DNA of 64,000 nt, from the NCBI RefSeq assembly GCF_009720735.1, contig NZ_WNKU01000011.1, positions 1 to 64,000 of the forward strand, in the 5' to 3' direction. The position numbers were made by a program, and so were the translations under genes. This DNA comes from Heliobacterium mobile. Lineage in GTDB: Bacteria; Bacillota; Desulfitobacteriia; Heliobacteriales; Heliobacteriaceae. A model generated the notes under the pieces. The model saw only the letters and a list, made by a program, of their open reading frames with translations. It searched no databases and was not told where the DNA came from. This document shows positions 19,745-30,327 of the stretch, one piece after another; position 1 is the first letter of the stretch; each line of letters starts with the position of its first letter.

Positions 19745-19799
19745 TCGACACCTCTATCCTATTGATACCTTTTCCATCTAAAATATGCAACCTTTTTGG

Positions 19800-19827
19800 C
19801 AAAAAAAGAACCCGGTTTTGACCGGGC
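19800..19827 (-). terminator. Intrinsic terminator after the Memo-AMMECR1 gene
   Basis: On the minus strand a GC-rich stem (CCCGGT / ACCGGG, 19811-19826) is followed by TTC and seven T. It lies about 40 bases past the stop of the upstream gene. Confidence 0.75.
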
Positions 19828-19863
19828 ACTATGGAATGTCTGTTGAACTTATGAGCAAGGGCC

Positions 19864-21267
19864 TTAGTGATGGCGAATCACTTCAAAGCGAGACAGTTTA
19901 ATCGGAGCACCCTCGGCGATACCGGCCTTCTGCCGGGCGATGTCCACCTGCTCTTCCACCGTGTCGACGCCATCGAGCATAGGGAGTAGCAATCCTTGGC
20001 GTCCCTGGAACCGGACGATGACCCCATAGCGCTGCGGATCGAGGGCATCCATGCTGTCGATCGGTTCTTCCGGCGAGAGCACATCGACCGAGTAGACCAG
20101 ATCGTCGAGCTCTTCCGCCTCGACCGGGAAGAAACGGGGATCGTTGGCACCGGCGCTGATGGCGTTGTGGCGGATCTCTTCGCCTACATTATCCTGCGTC
20201 GGAGCGATCGTACCGATGCAGCCCCGCAGTTGGCCTTTTTTCTTGATGGAGACAAAGGCGCCGGCCGGGGCCGATGCGCTCAGTTCAGCCGGGATGGGCG
20301 GCAGCTCTTCCTCTCGGACGTAGGCTTCTAAAGTCTGCCGAGCGAACCGGACATAGATCGATTCGTTCTGACGGACTTGTTCGAGCTGACTCTGCAACTG
20401 GCGGCGGTATTTGGTCAACCGGTCTTCCGACGGGGGCTGTTTCTCCCCCTCGCCGGTGATGGAGGCGACCATGTACCCGACACCGAAGGGGCCTTCATAG
20501 CTGTATACACGGCTTTTTACACCAGCGTTGTCAAAGGCACCGGCGAGCATGAGCAGCGGCCGAAAGCCGCATTCTCCTGCCGTTTCACAGAGGTTCTCAT
20601 CCATGTTCAACATGGCTTCGATATCCCACTGGGCAAAGGCCTGCTCCACAGCCGCGTCAAATTCCCGTCCTAAAGGATTGTATCCTGCCGGCGCATCGGG
20701 GCTCAGCCGGTGAGACAAATCTCCCGACGCCACCAGCGCGACAGCCTGTTCCACTTTCGCCATGGCATCGCGAAGAGCCATGCCAAAGGCGTAGAGCTGT
20801 TCGCGAGGGAGGAGACCCATGGCGATGGGCAGCACTTTTCCTTGAAAGCCAGCTTCGCTGAGAAAGTACAGCGGTACCATGGTGCCGTGATCGAGGGTCA
20901 GGGGAATATCGAACTCTTTCGCCAGTTCCTTGTCGAGAACGCCGATGCTGATGTCCCGCCGCCGGGCCTCGTCGGCGATCGCCTGGACGAGGGACAGGTC
21001 GTTTTCCCTATCGATACGGACATCGGGTGCGCCGAAACTGCTCAAGCTTCCCGAAATGCGCGGAAAAGCGGTGATCATGATGGCATCCTGAAAGACTGGT
21101 CCGTGCGGACTGATGATGACGATGGTATCGGGCTTATTGGCCAGGCACTCCTGGGCCCAGGCCCGCATCCCTTCTACGGTGTTCTTCGCTTTAGCCAGGT
21201 TGTTTTTGCCGACAGCCGGCACGATAATCGGGGGATGGGGAACGAATCCACCAAATACGACGCCCAT
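19864..21267 (-). CDS. Memo/LigB-like domain fused to AMMECR1 domain
   Basis: The product is 467 residues. Residues 1-270 form a class III extradiol dioxygenase (LigB/Memo-like) domain: GGFVPHPPIIVPAVG at the N-terminus, VIISPHGPVFQDA near 53 and a later LVASGDLSHRLSPDAP, with the conserved histidines visible. Residues from about 290 form an AMMECR1 domain, with the hallmark GQLRGCIGTIAP near 348 and later LDDLVYSVDVLSPEEPI. Both modules in one chain, next to the radical SAM gene, make a complete AmmeMemoRadiSam set in two genes. Function is unknown for all three families; a role in modification chemistry is speculation. GGAGGTCG precedes the ATG at 21267. Confidence 0.88.
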   Translation of the reverse strand: MGVVFGGFVPHPPIIVPAVGKNNLAKAKNTVEGMRAWAQECLANKPDTIVIISPHGPVFQDAIMITAFPRISGSLSSFGAPDVRIDRENDLSLVQAIADEARRRDISIGVLDKELAKEFDIPLTLDHGTMVPLYFLSEAGFQGKVLPIAMGLLPREQLYAFGMALRDAMAKVEQAVALVASGDLSHRLSPDAPAGYNPLGREFDAAVEQAFAQWDIEAMLNMDENLCETAGECGFRPLLMLAGAFDNAGVKSRVYSYEGPFGVGYMVASITGEGEKQPPSEDRLTKYRRQLQSQLEQVRQNESIYVRFARQTLEAYVREEELPPIPAELSASAPAGAFVSIKKKGQLRGCIGTIAPTQDNVGEEIRHNAISAGANDPRFFPVEAEELDDLVYSVDVLSPEEPIDSMDALDPQRYGVIVRFQGRQGLLLPMLDGVDTVEEQVDIARQKAGIAEGAPIKLSRFEVIRHH

Positions 21268-21757
21268 AGACGACCTCCAACCATTCGAAACTATATTCCA
21301 TCGAGTTCCTTTATATTTTCAGCCGTGATCATAGAGTTCGATGCACTTCGCTAACGGGAGTTATTTCCGCTTTCCCCTTGTCTCCATTTTAAAGGCAGCG
21401 AATGGTCCAAACAACTGGATTTAGTGCGGAAAACCAGGGGTACTGGGAAAAATACCACTACATACCGTTCAAGATGAATTACACTAAAAAAAATCGCTAG
21501 TTGCTTTCATTTATCTTATCACCTATCCCCGTGATTTAAGTACTACCTGGCAAATAAAGACCTTAACTATCCCTCATTTAAAGCAAAAATCTGGATGTAA
21601 TGACCTGGTGAGCCCTTCGCGAGCGGAGTCATTACATCCAGATTTGAGACCAAGATACCTATCAAGTTATGCTACATCCTATTACGTCCTATATTTCTAG
21701 CCGCGGCTTAATCACTCGGCTCCATCACCCGGCTCCGTCAGGAGGTACTACTGCAGA
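21268..21757. other. 490-bp intergenic region
   Basis: No gene seen. It should contain the promoter of the Memo-AMMECR1 gene (reading left from 21267), which I could not place convincingly, and it contains the terminator of the SLH-protein gene at 21587-21645. Confidence 0.5.
21587..21645 (-). terminator. Long hairpin, likely terminator of the SLH gene
   Basis: An 18-bp perfect stem (21587-21604 with 21628-21645) with a 23-base loop. On the minus strand it is followed by a T-rich tail (TTTTTGCTTT overlapping the stem end). It is about 110 bases past the SLH-gene stop and unusually long for a terminator, so it may also act as an RNA-stability hairpin. Confidence 0.6.
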
Positions 21758-23044
21758 CTACTGCGGACTCTCCGACTCGATCTTATAGATCTTCCACTCC
21801 CCTCCCTGCATCCGAAGAGAGTATAGGAGGGTGCCGTCGACAAGGTTCTTTTTCTCCACGTTCGGGGCCGTCACTGTGATTTCATAGGTGAAGGTATAGC
21901 GCACTTGAGCCGTTCGCTGTCGTTTTTGTAACGCAAGGGCCTTCTGTGTTTTCGGAACGATGTTCAATCGGGCGCCGCTCGCTCCATAGGCCGCCAGATC
22001 GTCGGCTTGGCTGATGGTCATCGCCCGGGCTTGACCGATCGTGTACTGCAACGATTTCGTCATGCTGTAGTCTTGATGGTTCATCTCGTCGATCCCGGCC
22101 CCTTCCGAGGCGATCACTTGGCCGGTCAACTGTTGATCATCGGGCTGCTTTTCGGGAACCTGCATGGCATCTAAGGCGCGCAGCATGACGACAGCCGCTT
22201 CCGCCCGGTTTGCCTGTTTATCCGGATAAAAACGCCCGTCGGCATATCCACCGACGATGCCGGACTGAAGGGCCAGTCGTACCGGTTCGGTCATCCATCC
22301 GTCAGGCACATCAGGGAAAGTGGAGCCCGCCTGTAGTGGAGACAAATCCTGCCGGGCCGCTCGAACGACCATGGCTACCATTTCGGCCCGGCTGACACCC
22401 TTAGTAGGGCGAAAGGTGCCATCGGGATATCCTCCGGCAATCCCCGCCTTTTGCGCCGCCTCTAGTTCCGGCAAGAACCAGTCTCCCTTTTTCACGTCGG
22501 GAAAGGTCACTTCCTCTGTCCCCGCTGGGATGTCAAACGCACGGACCACCAGTGCCAGGAATTCGGCGCGGCTGATGGTCGCATTTGGCCGGTAGGTGCC
22601 GTCGGGATTTCCCCGGACGATAGCCATATCGACACACTCCTGAATGGACGGTTCGGCCCAGTGACCTTGGATGTCGGTCATCGGTACATACGGTGTCTCT
22701 GCGGCCATGACTTGTCCGGCAAAGAGGAAGAAAGAAATCAAACACAAGGCAGGCAGGAACCTCAGCCATAGAGGGCTCTTTTTCTTTCGGAGTCCAGTTG
22801 GGACTTTCCTCTTTGTGAAGTTAGCTTGAGGTTCCCAGTCTTTCCGTGGGGCGTTATTTTTATGCGGGTCATTATTTATACGTGAATGACTATTTTTACG
22901 TGAGTCGTTATCTTTACTCGGAAAATTCTCTTCCTGTGGAAACTGATTATGTCGAAAAGAACTATATTCCTCTATAGTCAATGACGGCTGTGAAAGACGT
23001 CCTTGCAAAGGGTTGCTGCGAAAAAAGCTGCGTTTTAGTGGCAT
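21758..23044 (-). CDS. Membrane-exported protein with three SLH domains
   Basis: The product is 428 residues. An unusual 90-residue N-terminal extension rich in Asn, Lys, Arg and Ser precedes a basic stretch (KRKVPTGLRKKK), a hydrophobic segment at about 92-110 and a likely signal cleavage after VMA near 114. Three S-layer homology domains follow, at about 120-170, 179-230 and 240-290, each with the DxxGHW/DWF start and a GYPDGTFRP-like centre. The C-terminal 135 residues form a separate domain I do not recognise. SLH triplets anchor proteins to pyruvylated cell-wall polymers. There is no Met between the extension and the signal, so the upstream start (ATG at 23044, GGGGGAG upstream) seems real. 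Confidence 0.85.
   Translation of the reverse strand: MPLKRSFFRSNPLQGRLSQPSLTIEEYSSFRHNQFPQEENFPSKDNDSRKNSHSRINNDPHKNNAPRKDWEPQANFTKRKVPTGLRKKKSPLWLRFLPALCLISFFLFAGQVMAAETPYVPMTDIQGHWAEPSIQECVDMAIVRGNPDGTYRPNATISRAEFLALVVRAFDIPAGTEEVTFPDVKKGDWFLPELEAAQKAGIAGGYPDGTFRPTKGVSRAEMVAMVVRAARQDLSPLQAGSTFPDVPDGWMTEPVRLALQSGIVGGYADGRFYPDKQANRAEAAVVMLRALDAMQVPEKQPDDQQLTGQVIASEGAGIDEMNHQDYSMTKSLQYTIGQARAMTISQADDLAAYGASGARLNIVPKTQKALALQKRQRTAQVRYTFTYEITVTAPNVEKKNLVDGTLLYSLRMQGGEWKIYKIESESPQ
22826..22915 (-). repeat. Imperfect 18-bp tandem repeat coding a hexapeptide repeat
   Basis: Five 18-base units within the SLH gene encode hexapeptides at residues 44-73: KDNDSR, KNSHSR, INNDPH, KNNAPR, KDWEPQ. The pattern is a charged or hydrophobic residue, two Asn/Asp/Ser, a variable residue, Ser/Pro, then a basic residue. 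Confidence 0.6.
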
Positions 23045-23117
23045 GTCGATAGGACACTCCCCCGCGTTTTCTTTCTATCGTACCAGAAAGTGCAAAAGAG
23101 CGTCTATCGACAATATT

Positions 23118-23957
23118 TTACTCGACCCTCTGCGGAGCATCCGCCTTCTCCTCTGTCGTTTCAGCAGGGTTCATGCCGGGAACTTTTCCATTTTGTTGCG
23201 GCGCTGCTTCCGGCTTTGTTTTCCCCTTGTCACCGGGTGCCGGTTCTCCGGCCATGTAACGGACGAGCCCGACGTAGATCCCATCGGCCACTTTCTCCTG
23301 ATAGTCTTCCGTCTTCAGCAGCGCTTCTTCGGCGGCGTTAGAGAGAAATCCGACTTCCACCATCACTGCCGGACAGGCTGTCGTGCGCATGACAAAATAA
23401 TCTTCCGCCTTCGCCTGCCGCCCGTCTCGATTCCCAAGCCGCGTGTCCAACTCATGCTGAATATGGAGGGCCATCCGCTTTCCTTCCTCAGAACTGTACT
23501 GGTAAAAGGTTTGATGCCCTACTGACGGTGCGTAGGGGAAACTGTTGGCGTGAATCGATACGTAAGCCTGGGCCTTCGCCTCTTTCGCCAGTTCAACCCG
23601 TTTCGACAGTTCCGCTCGCTGGCTCCATTCGCCTTCATAGATGTTTTGGTCTGTCTCCCGGGTGAGCACCACTTTGGCACCCACTCTTCGCAGGCGTTCC
23701 GTCACTTTTTTGGCGATCTGCAGGTTGATCTCTTTCTCTAGGGTCCCCCGGACACCGACAGCGCCGCCGTCTTCTCCGCCATGGCCCGGATCGATGGCGA
23801 TCACTTTTTCATGCATCGTCGATGCGGCCATGGATAAGACAGCTCTTTCCTCCAAAAGGTCTTGTACACCGGTGTAGATCAATCCCAACGTGGCCAGGAC
23901 GAACATACTCATCCAGATCCGATGCTGTTTGCCGAAGACAAAAACAAATGAACGCAA
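23118..23957 (-). CDS. cwlD: N-acetylmuramoyl-L-alanine amidase CwlD
   Basis: An amidase_3 family zinc amidase of 279 residues. A single N-terminal hydrophobic segment (about 14-34) would anchor it or serve as signal. Zinc and catalytic residues are visible: His and Glu in DPGHGGEDGG near 57, His in VSIHANS near 134, Glu in MVEVGFLSN near 196. Family knowledge: CwlD removes the peptide side chain as the first step in making muramic-delta-lactam in the spore cortex, needed for germination. The extended C-terminal tail (GKTKPEAAPQQNGKVPG...) is low complexity. It implies an endospore former. It follows groEL but is separated from it by a strong terminator. Confidence 0.88.
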   Translation of the reverse strand: MRSFVFVFGKQHRIWMSMFVLATLGLIYTGVQDLLEERAVLSMAASTMHEKVIAIDPGHGGEDGGAVGVRGTLEKEINLQIAKKVTERLRRVGAKVVLTRETDQNIYEGEWSQRAELSKRVELAKEAKAQAYVSIHANSFPYAPSVGHQTFYQYSSEEGKRMALHIQHELDTRLGNRDGRQAKAEDYFVMRTTACPAVMVEVGFLSNAAEEALLKTEDYQEKVADGIYVGLVRYMAGEPAPGDKGKTKPEAAPQQNGKVPGMNPAETTEEKADAPQRVE

Positions 23958-24000
23958 ACCCTATCCCCCCTCCTGCCAAATCCTATGCAGGAAGGGTGAA

Positions 24001-24042
24001 AAAAAGAGGCTGCTGACGTCGATATGTCAGCAGCCTCTTTTC
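24001..24042. terminator. Intrinsic terminator of groESL
   Basis: A 13-bp stem (AGAGGCTGCTGAC / GTCAGCAGCCTCT) is flanked by A-runs and T-runs, about 35 bases past the groEL stop on the minus strand. Confidence 0.88.
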
Positions 24043-24076
24043 ACTTTTTGCTTGAAGCGTTCTAGGGGCAGTGGGC

Positions 24077-25732
<1,656 letters not shown>

Positions 25733-25880
25733 TTACATCTTCCTAAGGTCAACTTCCTAAGGTTCCTTCCCTCTCGAAACCGTTATGTTTGAAGCCGAAA
25801 GGATTCACATCACAGTCCGGGAAGGATTGATATATAAGTAGGGATGCTATCTAGGGATAAATCTTGCCGACGGGTTCGGC

Positions 25881-26165
25881 TTAGAGTTTCGCCAGGATGT
25901 CCCGTTCGTTCAGGATCAGGTATTCGCTTCCATCCAGTTTGATCTCGGTGCCGGAGTATTTGCTGTAGATGATTTTGTCACCGACAGCGACTTCCATGGC
26001 AGCGCGCTCGCCGTTGTCGAGCAGGCGGCCAATGCCGACAGCAACGACTTCACCTTGTTGGGGTTTTTCTTTGGCGGTATCCGGTACGATGATACCGCTA
26101 GCGGTTTTGGCTTCCGCTTCGATGGGCTTCACGACGATCCGATCAGCTAGAGGTTTGATGTTCAT
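25881..26165 (-). CDS. groES: Co-chaperonin GroES (Hsp10)
   Basis: The lid of the GroEL chamber, 94 residues. The start is the ATG at 26165 ([10 protein letters not shown]), preceded by AAGGAGGGTACC. A longer frame from 26231 would run back into the CIRCE operator and has no family match. The mobile loop region [21 protein letters not shown] is intact. Confidence 0.97.
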   Translation of the reverse strand: MNIKPLADRIVVKPIEAEAKTASGIIVPDTAKEKPQQGEVVAVGIGRLLDNGERAAMEVAVGDKIIYSKYSGTEIKLDGSEYLILNERDILAKL

Positions 26166-26222
26166 ACGAAACGGTACCCTCCTTAAAGTATTTTGTTTTT
26201 TACTTATATTCGCTTGGATGTT

Positions 26223-26249
26223 TGTTAGCACTCACTATGATTGAGTGCT
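26223..26249 (-). promoter_or_regulatory. CIRCE operator (HrcA site)
   Basis: TTAGCACTC, nine bases, GAGTGCTAA: the exact CIRCE consensus. It lies between the groESL promoter and groES, so HrcA should repress the operon until heat stress. hrcA itself is not in the window. Confidence 0.97.
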
Positions 26250-26261
26250 AACACCCAAGTA

Positions 26262-26290
26262 ATATAATAGGGAGCGGCCCAATAGGATGC
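26262..26290 (-). promoter_or_regulatory. groESL sigma-A promoter
   Basis: On the minus strand TTGCAT (26285-26290) and TATTAT (26262-26267) are 17 bases apart, immediately upstream of CIRCE. CIRCE would then lie at the start of the transcript, its usual position. Confidence 0.75.
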
Positions 26291-26414
26291 AACCGCCTTC
26301 TCGGTCGTTCTCGGCCGATTATCTCCCGAAAATAAATATTTCCCGTATTTCTTGCCAATATACACCTTTAAACATTTTTTTTGGGCGCAATTCCATCCTT
26401 GTCACCCGAGAAAT

Positions 26415-26443
26415 TTGAAATTGCCTCCGTCGATGAGTATACG
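26415..26443 (+). promoter_or_regulatory. Possible promoter of the cyclase/NTase-fusion gene
   Basis: TTGAAA and TATACG are separated by 17 bases on the plus strand, about 130 bases upstream of the ATG at 26577. The match is reasonable but AT-rich sequence gives such hits by chance. Confidence 0.35.
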
Positions 26444-26576
26444 AATTCAAGAACTGCTTTTTACTATCCAGGAACTGTTTTTAACTTGCTCTTCTATTTC
26501 TGAAGGATTCGACGTACAAGGGAAGAAATTAGAAGATAAAGTACAGAGGATCCTTTGACCAATCGGAGGGAACGGG

Positions 26577-28112
26577 ATGGAGACAGAACTTTTTCCACAG
26601 TTTGATTCGGTAAAAAACTGCCAGCCTTACTGCAACGTGTTCTTTGATCTCGTCGACTCGGCACTGCTGAAAAAACAGCTAGGGGCGATGGAAGGTGTGT
26701 CAGTCGCCTTACGTCACAATGAACTCTGTGCACGTGTCGTTCAGAAATACGGCGGCCAGGTGGTAAAGCATATCGGCGATGCCATCTACGCGGTCTTTCC
26801 CAACCCGCTTCCTGGAGCCTTAGCTGCGTTGGAAGTCAAGCACATGATCCACAAACAAAAATTGTCCTACCGGACAAAAATCGGCATCTGTTTTGGCCTC
26901 GTCATTCCGGTCTGGACGCCGGCGGCAGACTATTTAGGTGCGTCGGTGGACTTGGCGGCACGGCTTTGCGGTTATGCCGGCCCCTCCCAGATCGTGCTGG
27001 ATGAAGCCACCTTTTCGATCCTAAAACCCCTGTTTAAAAGCTTTGATAATATCATCTACCAGTTTCTCGGACTCCGAGAACTAAAAGGCTTTTCGACGAT
27101 GGCTCTTTACGAGCTTTCTCTCAGCGCTCTCGGTTTCGCTGACGAGTTGCCTTCTGAATCGCCGCAGAAATCGCCGTCCCCTTCGCTCCCTTCGATCTCT
27201 CCCATCGCCCTGTCACCGTTGGTCAAGACTTATCTCGAACCGATGCAGTCGTCAGATGAACTCTTTGAGCGCTTTCTCCGCCGTATCGCCTTAAAGTCCG
27301 AAGAAGTAGAGAAAAACTACGCCACGCTGCAGAACGTCTCCAATGCGTTGCAAGATACCTATGATTTCCCCTTTAAACGGGTTACCTTTAGCGGTTCTTT
27401 CGCCCGTGGGACCATGATCCGCCCACAAAAGGCCATCGATATTCTGCTCTTCATCCCAGGAGAAGAGCCCAAAGTCCCTCCGGTGACCGATTTGCTGTTA
27501 AAGGTGCAAAACGCGCTGGCGGAAACGGGCTTTAAGGAACTGCAGATGCACCGTTTGTACCTCTCCATCGGTGCGGAAGAAGAGTACCGGATCCACCCTG
27601 TGTTGATATCGACAGTCGACGATCGCGACAGCTATTACGTTCCCATTGGACCGGATATGTGGGTGCCGCGAGATCCGACCGCCCCCGATAAGTGGATGGA
27701 AGGGGCGTTGCAGCGGAACGGCAGCAGCTTTTTGGCCCTGATCCGGCTCTTAAAGTCTTGGCAGCGAACGAACTGCCGGATCCTTCACGCCCCCCACCTG
27801 GAAATGCTGACCGATCTGCTGCTGCGAAAAGTCCAGTTGGAGCCGACCCCGGAAGGGGTGTATACCTGGTTTCGGTATGTCCATCAGATCTTCAGTCAGC
27901 ATAAAAAACCTTTTATTCCCGATCCGGGCGATCCCGTCTCCTACTTAGACGGCTACCTCTGGACGAATCCGACCTCCTTCAATCAGTTCGGACGGTTGCT
28001 CACATCATCGCTGCAAACAGCCACCGAGGCGGTGACGCTAGCCCAGCAAAGCCAGCCCTTTCAGGCTAAAGCTAAATGGCGGGCTCTGCTCGGTACGAGT
28101 TTTGGCAACTAG
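26577..28112 (+). CDS. Class III nucleotide cyclase fused to a degenerate CD-NTase-like domain
   Basis: The product is 511 residues, preceded by CGGAGGGAACGGG. Residues 15-185 form a class III adenylate/guanylate cyclase domain. Metal aspartates are Asp24 (VFFDLVD) and Asp68 (HIGDAI). Lys64 and Asp118 sit at the adenine-specifying positions. Arg129 is in VDLAARL, where the usual Asn is Asp125. A Pro/Ser-rich linker (190-215) leads to a nucleotidyltransferase-like domain (about 225-500) with GSFARGT at 273 and the Trp-Lys pattern of cGAS/DncV-like enzymes (IRLLKSW, HLEMLTDLL). There the DxD is reduced to AID (286-288), and the third acidic position appears to be His340, so this half may be inactive. 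No CBASS effector lies nearby. It is one of the few plus-strand genes. Confidence 0.7.
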   Translation: METELFPQFDSVKNCQPYCNVFFDLVDSALLKKQLGAMEGVSVALRHNELCARVVQKYGGQVVKHIGDAIYAVFPNPLPGALAALEVKHMIHKQKLSYRTKIGICFGLVIPVWTPAADYLGASVDLAARLCGYAGPSQIVLDEATFSILKPLFKSFDNIIYQFLGLRELKGFSTMALYELSLSALGFADELPSESPQKSPSPSLPSISPIALSPLVKTYLEPMQSSDELFERFLRRIALKSEEVEKNYATLQNVSNALQDTYDFPFKRVTFSGSFARGTMIRPQKAIDILLFIPGEEPKVPPVTDLLLKVQNALAETGFKELQMHRLYLSIGAEEEYRIHPVLISTVDDRDSYYVPIGPDMWVPRDPTAPDKWMEGALQRNGSSFLALIRLLKSWQRTNCRILHAPHLEMLTDLLLRKVQLEPTPEGVYTWFRYVHQIFSQHKKPFIPDPGDPVSYLDGYLWTNPTSFNQFGRLLTSSLQTATEAVTLAQQSQPFQAKAKWRALLGTSFGN

Positions 28113-28141
28113 TTTTCTTCTGTCTATCTATCCTGAAAGCG

Positions 28142-28549
28142 TCATTTTATTGCCCTGTGCCGTTTTAGCGGCATGGGAGTCCGTATCGGTGAAAATCCTA
28201 ATCTCATTCCCGGTAAAAGCCCCAGTCTTCTCGCTCGGCCCGCCGACAGTTCAAGACAGTGCTCGCAACCATCCCGTGGGAGGCCCCATTTACCCGGTTC
28301 CACGGGGGTGTCCATGTCGAGAATGTAGCCTTCCGAGCTAAGATAGATGACATCGATGGGAAAGGCCATACCAACGGTGTGGATCTGACTGCAGGGGGTA
28401 AGCAACAGTCCCCGTTCCGGAGGAAGAACAGAATCTCCCAACAGCCCCTTTTGCCGCTCCCCTAATGAAGTGGCGTGAGTGACCCACAGATCGAGTTCTC
28501 CGTAGCCGTTGTTCCCGAGTAGGACGGCGGCACGGTAGGTTAGTCCCAT
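28142..28549 (-). CDS. DUF192 family protein
   Basis: A protein of about 135 residues with the DUF192 pattern: THATSLGERQKGLLG near 28, a central HTVGMAFPIDVIYLSSEG, and the late CLELSAGRARRLGLLPG. I chose the ATG at 28549 for its GGGGGGAATCC site; an in-frame ATG 15 codons upstream has none. The family is small, often secreted in other bacteria, and of unknown function; no signal peptide is seen here. It is convergent with the cyclase-fusion gene, whose stop is 29 bases away. Confidence 0.82.
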   Translation of the reverse strand: MGLTYRAAVLLGNNGYGELDLWVTHATSLGERQKGLLGDSVLPPERGLLLTPCSQIHTVGMAFPIDVIYLSSEGYILDMDTPVEPGKWGLPRDGCEHCLELSAGRARRLGLLPGMRLGFSPIRTPMPLKRHRAIK

Positions 28550-28655
28550 AAGGATTCCCCCCAATTTATTAGTGAAGGTTGTTTTGAGGACCATAGCAAT
28601 GTTAAGAACACATGCGTAACTGCATCCAATCTACGTTTTCAATCGCTCAATTGTA

Positions 28656-28694
28656 TAAGAAAAAAGCATGCCCCTCGGCATGCTTTTTTCTTAT
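28656..28694. terminator. Intrinsic terminator at the end of the chemosensory operon
   Basis: The stem AAAAAAGCATGCC / GGCATGCTTTTTT has a four-base loop and a T-run on both strands. It begins right after the stop of the MCP gene at 28697 and closes the run of minus-strand genes from 51240. Confidence 0.9.
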
Positions 28695-28696
28695 GC

Positions 28697-30295
28697 TTAG
28701 ACCCTGTATTTTGCTGCTGCAGACTGCAAATCGGTAGCCAACTGGGCCATCGACTGAATCGCGCTGGCCGTCTCCTGGGCACCGGCCGAGGACTGCTCGG
28801 CGATGGCGGCCACATTTTGGACAGCCCGGGAGGCCTGGTCTGTCGTCGCCGCTTGTTCTTCGGAGGCGGCAGCGATTTCGCCGACTTCCACGGCCGTCCG
28901 TTTGACCTGATCCTCAATTCGCTGGAACGCCTCTCCGGCGGCACCGGTCAATTCCCGGCCGCTGTTGGCCGCATCGACGGCTTTCGTGGTGACAGCCTGG
29001 ATCGTCTTGATCAACGCGGCAATCTCTTTGGTCGCCGTGCCGGATCGTTCGGCCAATTTGCGCACTTCATCGGCGACGACGGCGAACCCTTTGCCGGCGT
29101 CACCGGCCCGGGCCGCTTCGATCGCTGCGTTGAGGGCTAAGAGATTCGTCTGGGCGGCGATATCATCGATCATCTCAACGATTTCGCCGATCTTTTCGGA
29201 GTTTTGACCGAGCAGCAAGACGTTATCAGAGATCTGATCCATTCCTTTTACGGTCTGTTCGATGATCTTACCACCGTCTAAGGTGGCCTGGGCAGCTCCT
29301 TCCGACGACTGGGCCGCTTTTTGCGCCGAATTAGCCACCTGTGTGGCCGCTCCAGACATGTCGTTCATCATGGCGGTCAGAGACTGGGCTTCCTGGGCTT
29401 GGGCCTGAGCGCCGCTGGCCACTTCCTGAGACGATGCGGAGATCTGCTGGCTGGAAGCGGCGACCGTTTCGGCACCCTGTTGTACATGGCGGACGAAAGC
29501 CCGCAGGTTTTCAGCCATCTGTTGGATCGACCGGGACAGGGAGGAGATCTCGTCGGAACCGTCTCGTTTTGCTACCTCGTTCGTCAGATCGCCTTTGGCA
29601 ATTTGACTGGCCACATGCTCCAATTCACCGAGGGGACGCGATAAGCTGCGAGACAGAAGGACTCCGATTCCCAGGGAGAGGGCGAAGGCGGCCAGAATGA
29701 CTACAATCGTTGTCGTTCGTGCCGACGCATATTGTTCTTCCGTTGCTTTTTTTGTCTTGTCAGCGAGTTTTATTTGAAAGTCGACGAGTTGTTCCACTTT
29801 TTCATCTAAGGCGAGTGCTTTCATTCGTCCTTCGTTACGGGCTAAGGAGAGCGCCTGAGCGTTAGCTTCAGATGTACCGACAAAACTGATCTGAAATATG
29901 CGTTCTGTAACTTCTATGTAGGACGCCCAAGTGCTGTTCACCTCATTGAGCATCCGCTTTTCGTCATCAGTCAAATCGGTCTTACCGTAAGCAGCCAGGT
30001 TAGTTTCCACGTTTTTGGAGTACTGTTTCGAGCGGGCATACCAATCGTCCATGTCCCGCTTGTCAGTGGAGATGATGTGGTTGTAGACGGATACACGGAA
30101 CTGCTGGATGCTGGATTTCGCTTCCCCTAAATATCGAACCGGCAACAGGGAGTTGGCATACATATCATTGAGTTCATCGTTGATTTTCCCGAGATTTGAA
30201 AGTCCATAGGCGCCGACAGCCATCGTAATGAAACAGACAAAAACGATGACACTGAGAATCCGCGTTCCTACCTTCATGCGTGAAAGGGCGTTCAT
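28697..30295 (-). CDS. Membrane methyl-accepting chemotaxis protein (4HB type)
   Basis: The product is 532 residues. A transmembrane helix at about 12-32, a periplasmic four-helix-bundle ligand domain (35-190), a second transmembrane helix (about 195-215), a HAMP domain (215-270) and a cytoplasmic signalling coiled coil follow in order. The tip is intact ([37 protein letters not shown]). It is the last gene of the operon, beside a STAS protein and CheA. Ligand unknown; the 4HB fold binds many small molecules. GGGGGGTAAGCG precedes the ATG. Confidence 0.93.
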   Translation of the reverse strand: MNALSRMKVGTRILSVIVFVCFITMAVGAYGLSNLGKINDELNDMYANSLLPVRYLGEAKSSIQQFRVSVYNHIISTDKRDMDDWYARSKQYSKNVETNLAAYGKTDLTDDEKRMLNEVNSTWASYIEVTERIFQISFVGTSEANAQALSLARNEGRMKALALDEKVEQLVDFQIKLADKTKKATEEQYASARTTTIVVILAAFALSLGIGVLLSRSLSRPLGELEHVASQIAKGDLTNEVAKRDGSDEISSLSRSIQQMAENLRAFVRHVQQGAETVAASSQQISASSQEVASGAQAQAQEAQSLTAMMNDMSGAATQVANSAQKAAQSSEGAAQATLDGGKIIEQTVKGMDQISDNVLLLGQNSEKIGEIVEMIDDIAAQTNLLALNAAIEAARAGDAGKGFAVVADEVRKLAERSGTATKEIAALIKTIQAVTTKAVDAANSGRELTGAAGEAFQRIEDQVKRTAVEVGEIAAASEEQAATTDQASRAVQNVAAIAEQSSAGAQETASAIQSMAQLATDLQSAAAKYRV

Positions 30296-30327
30296 ACGCT
30301 TACCCCCCCTGATGATTTGTTCCGGTA

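Noticed and set aside
26577-28594. CBASS defence operon
   Set aside because: The NTase-like half looks inactive and no effector, E1/E2-like or HORMA/TRIP13 gene is present. The neighbour is a DUF192 gene on the opposite strand.
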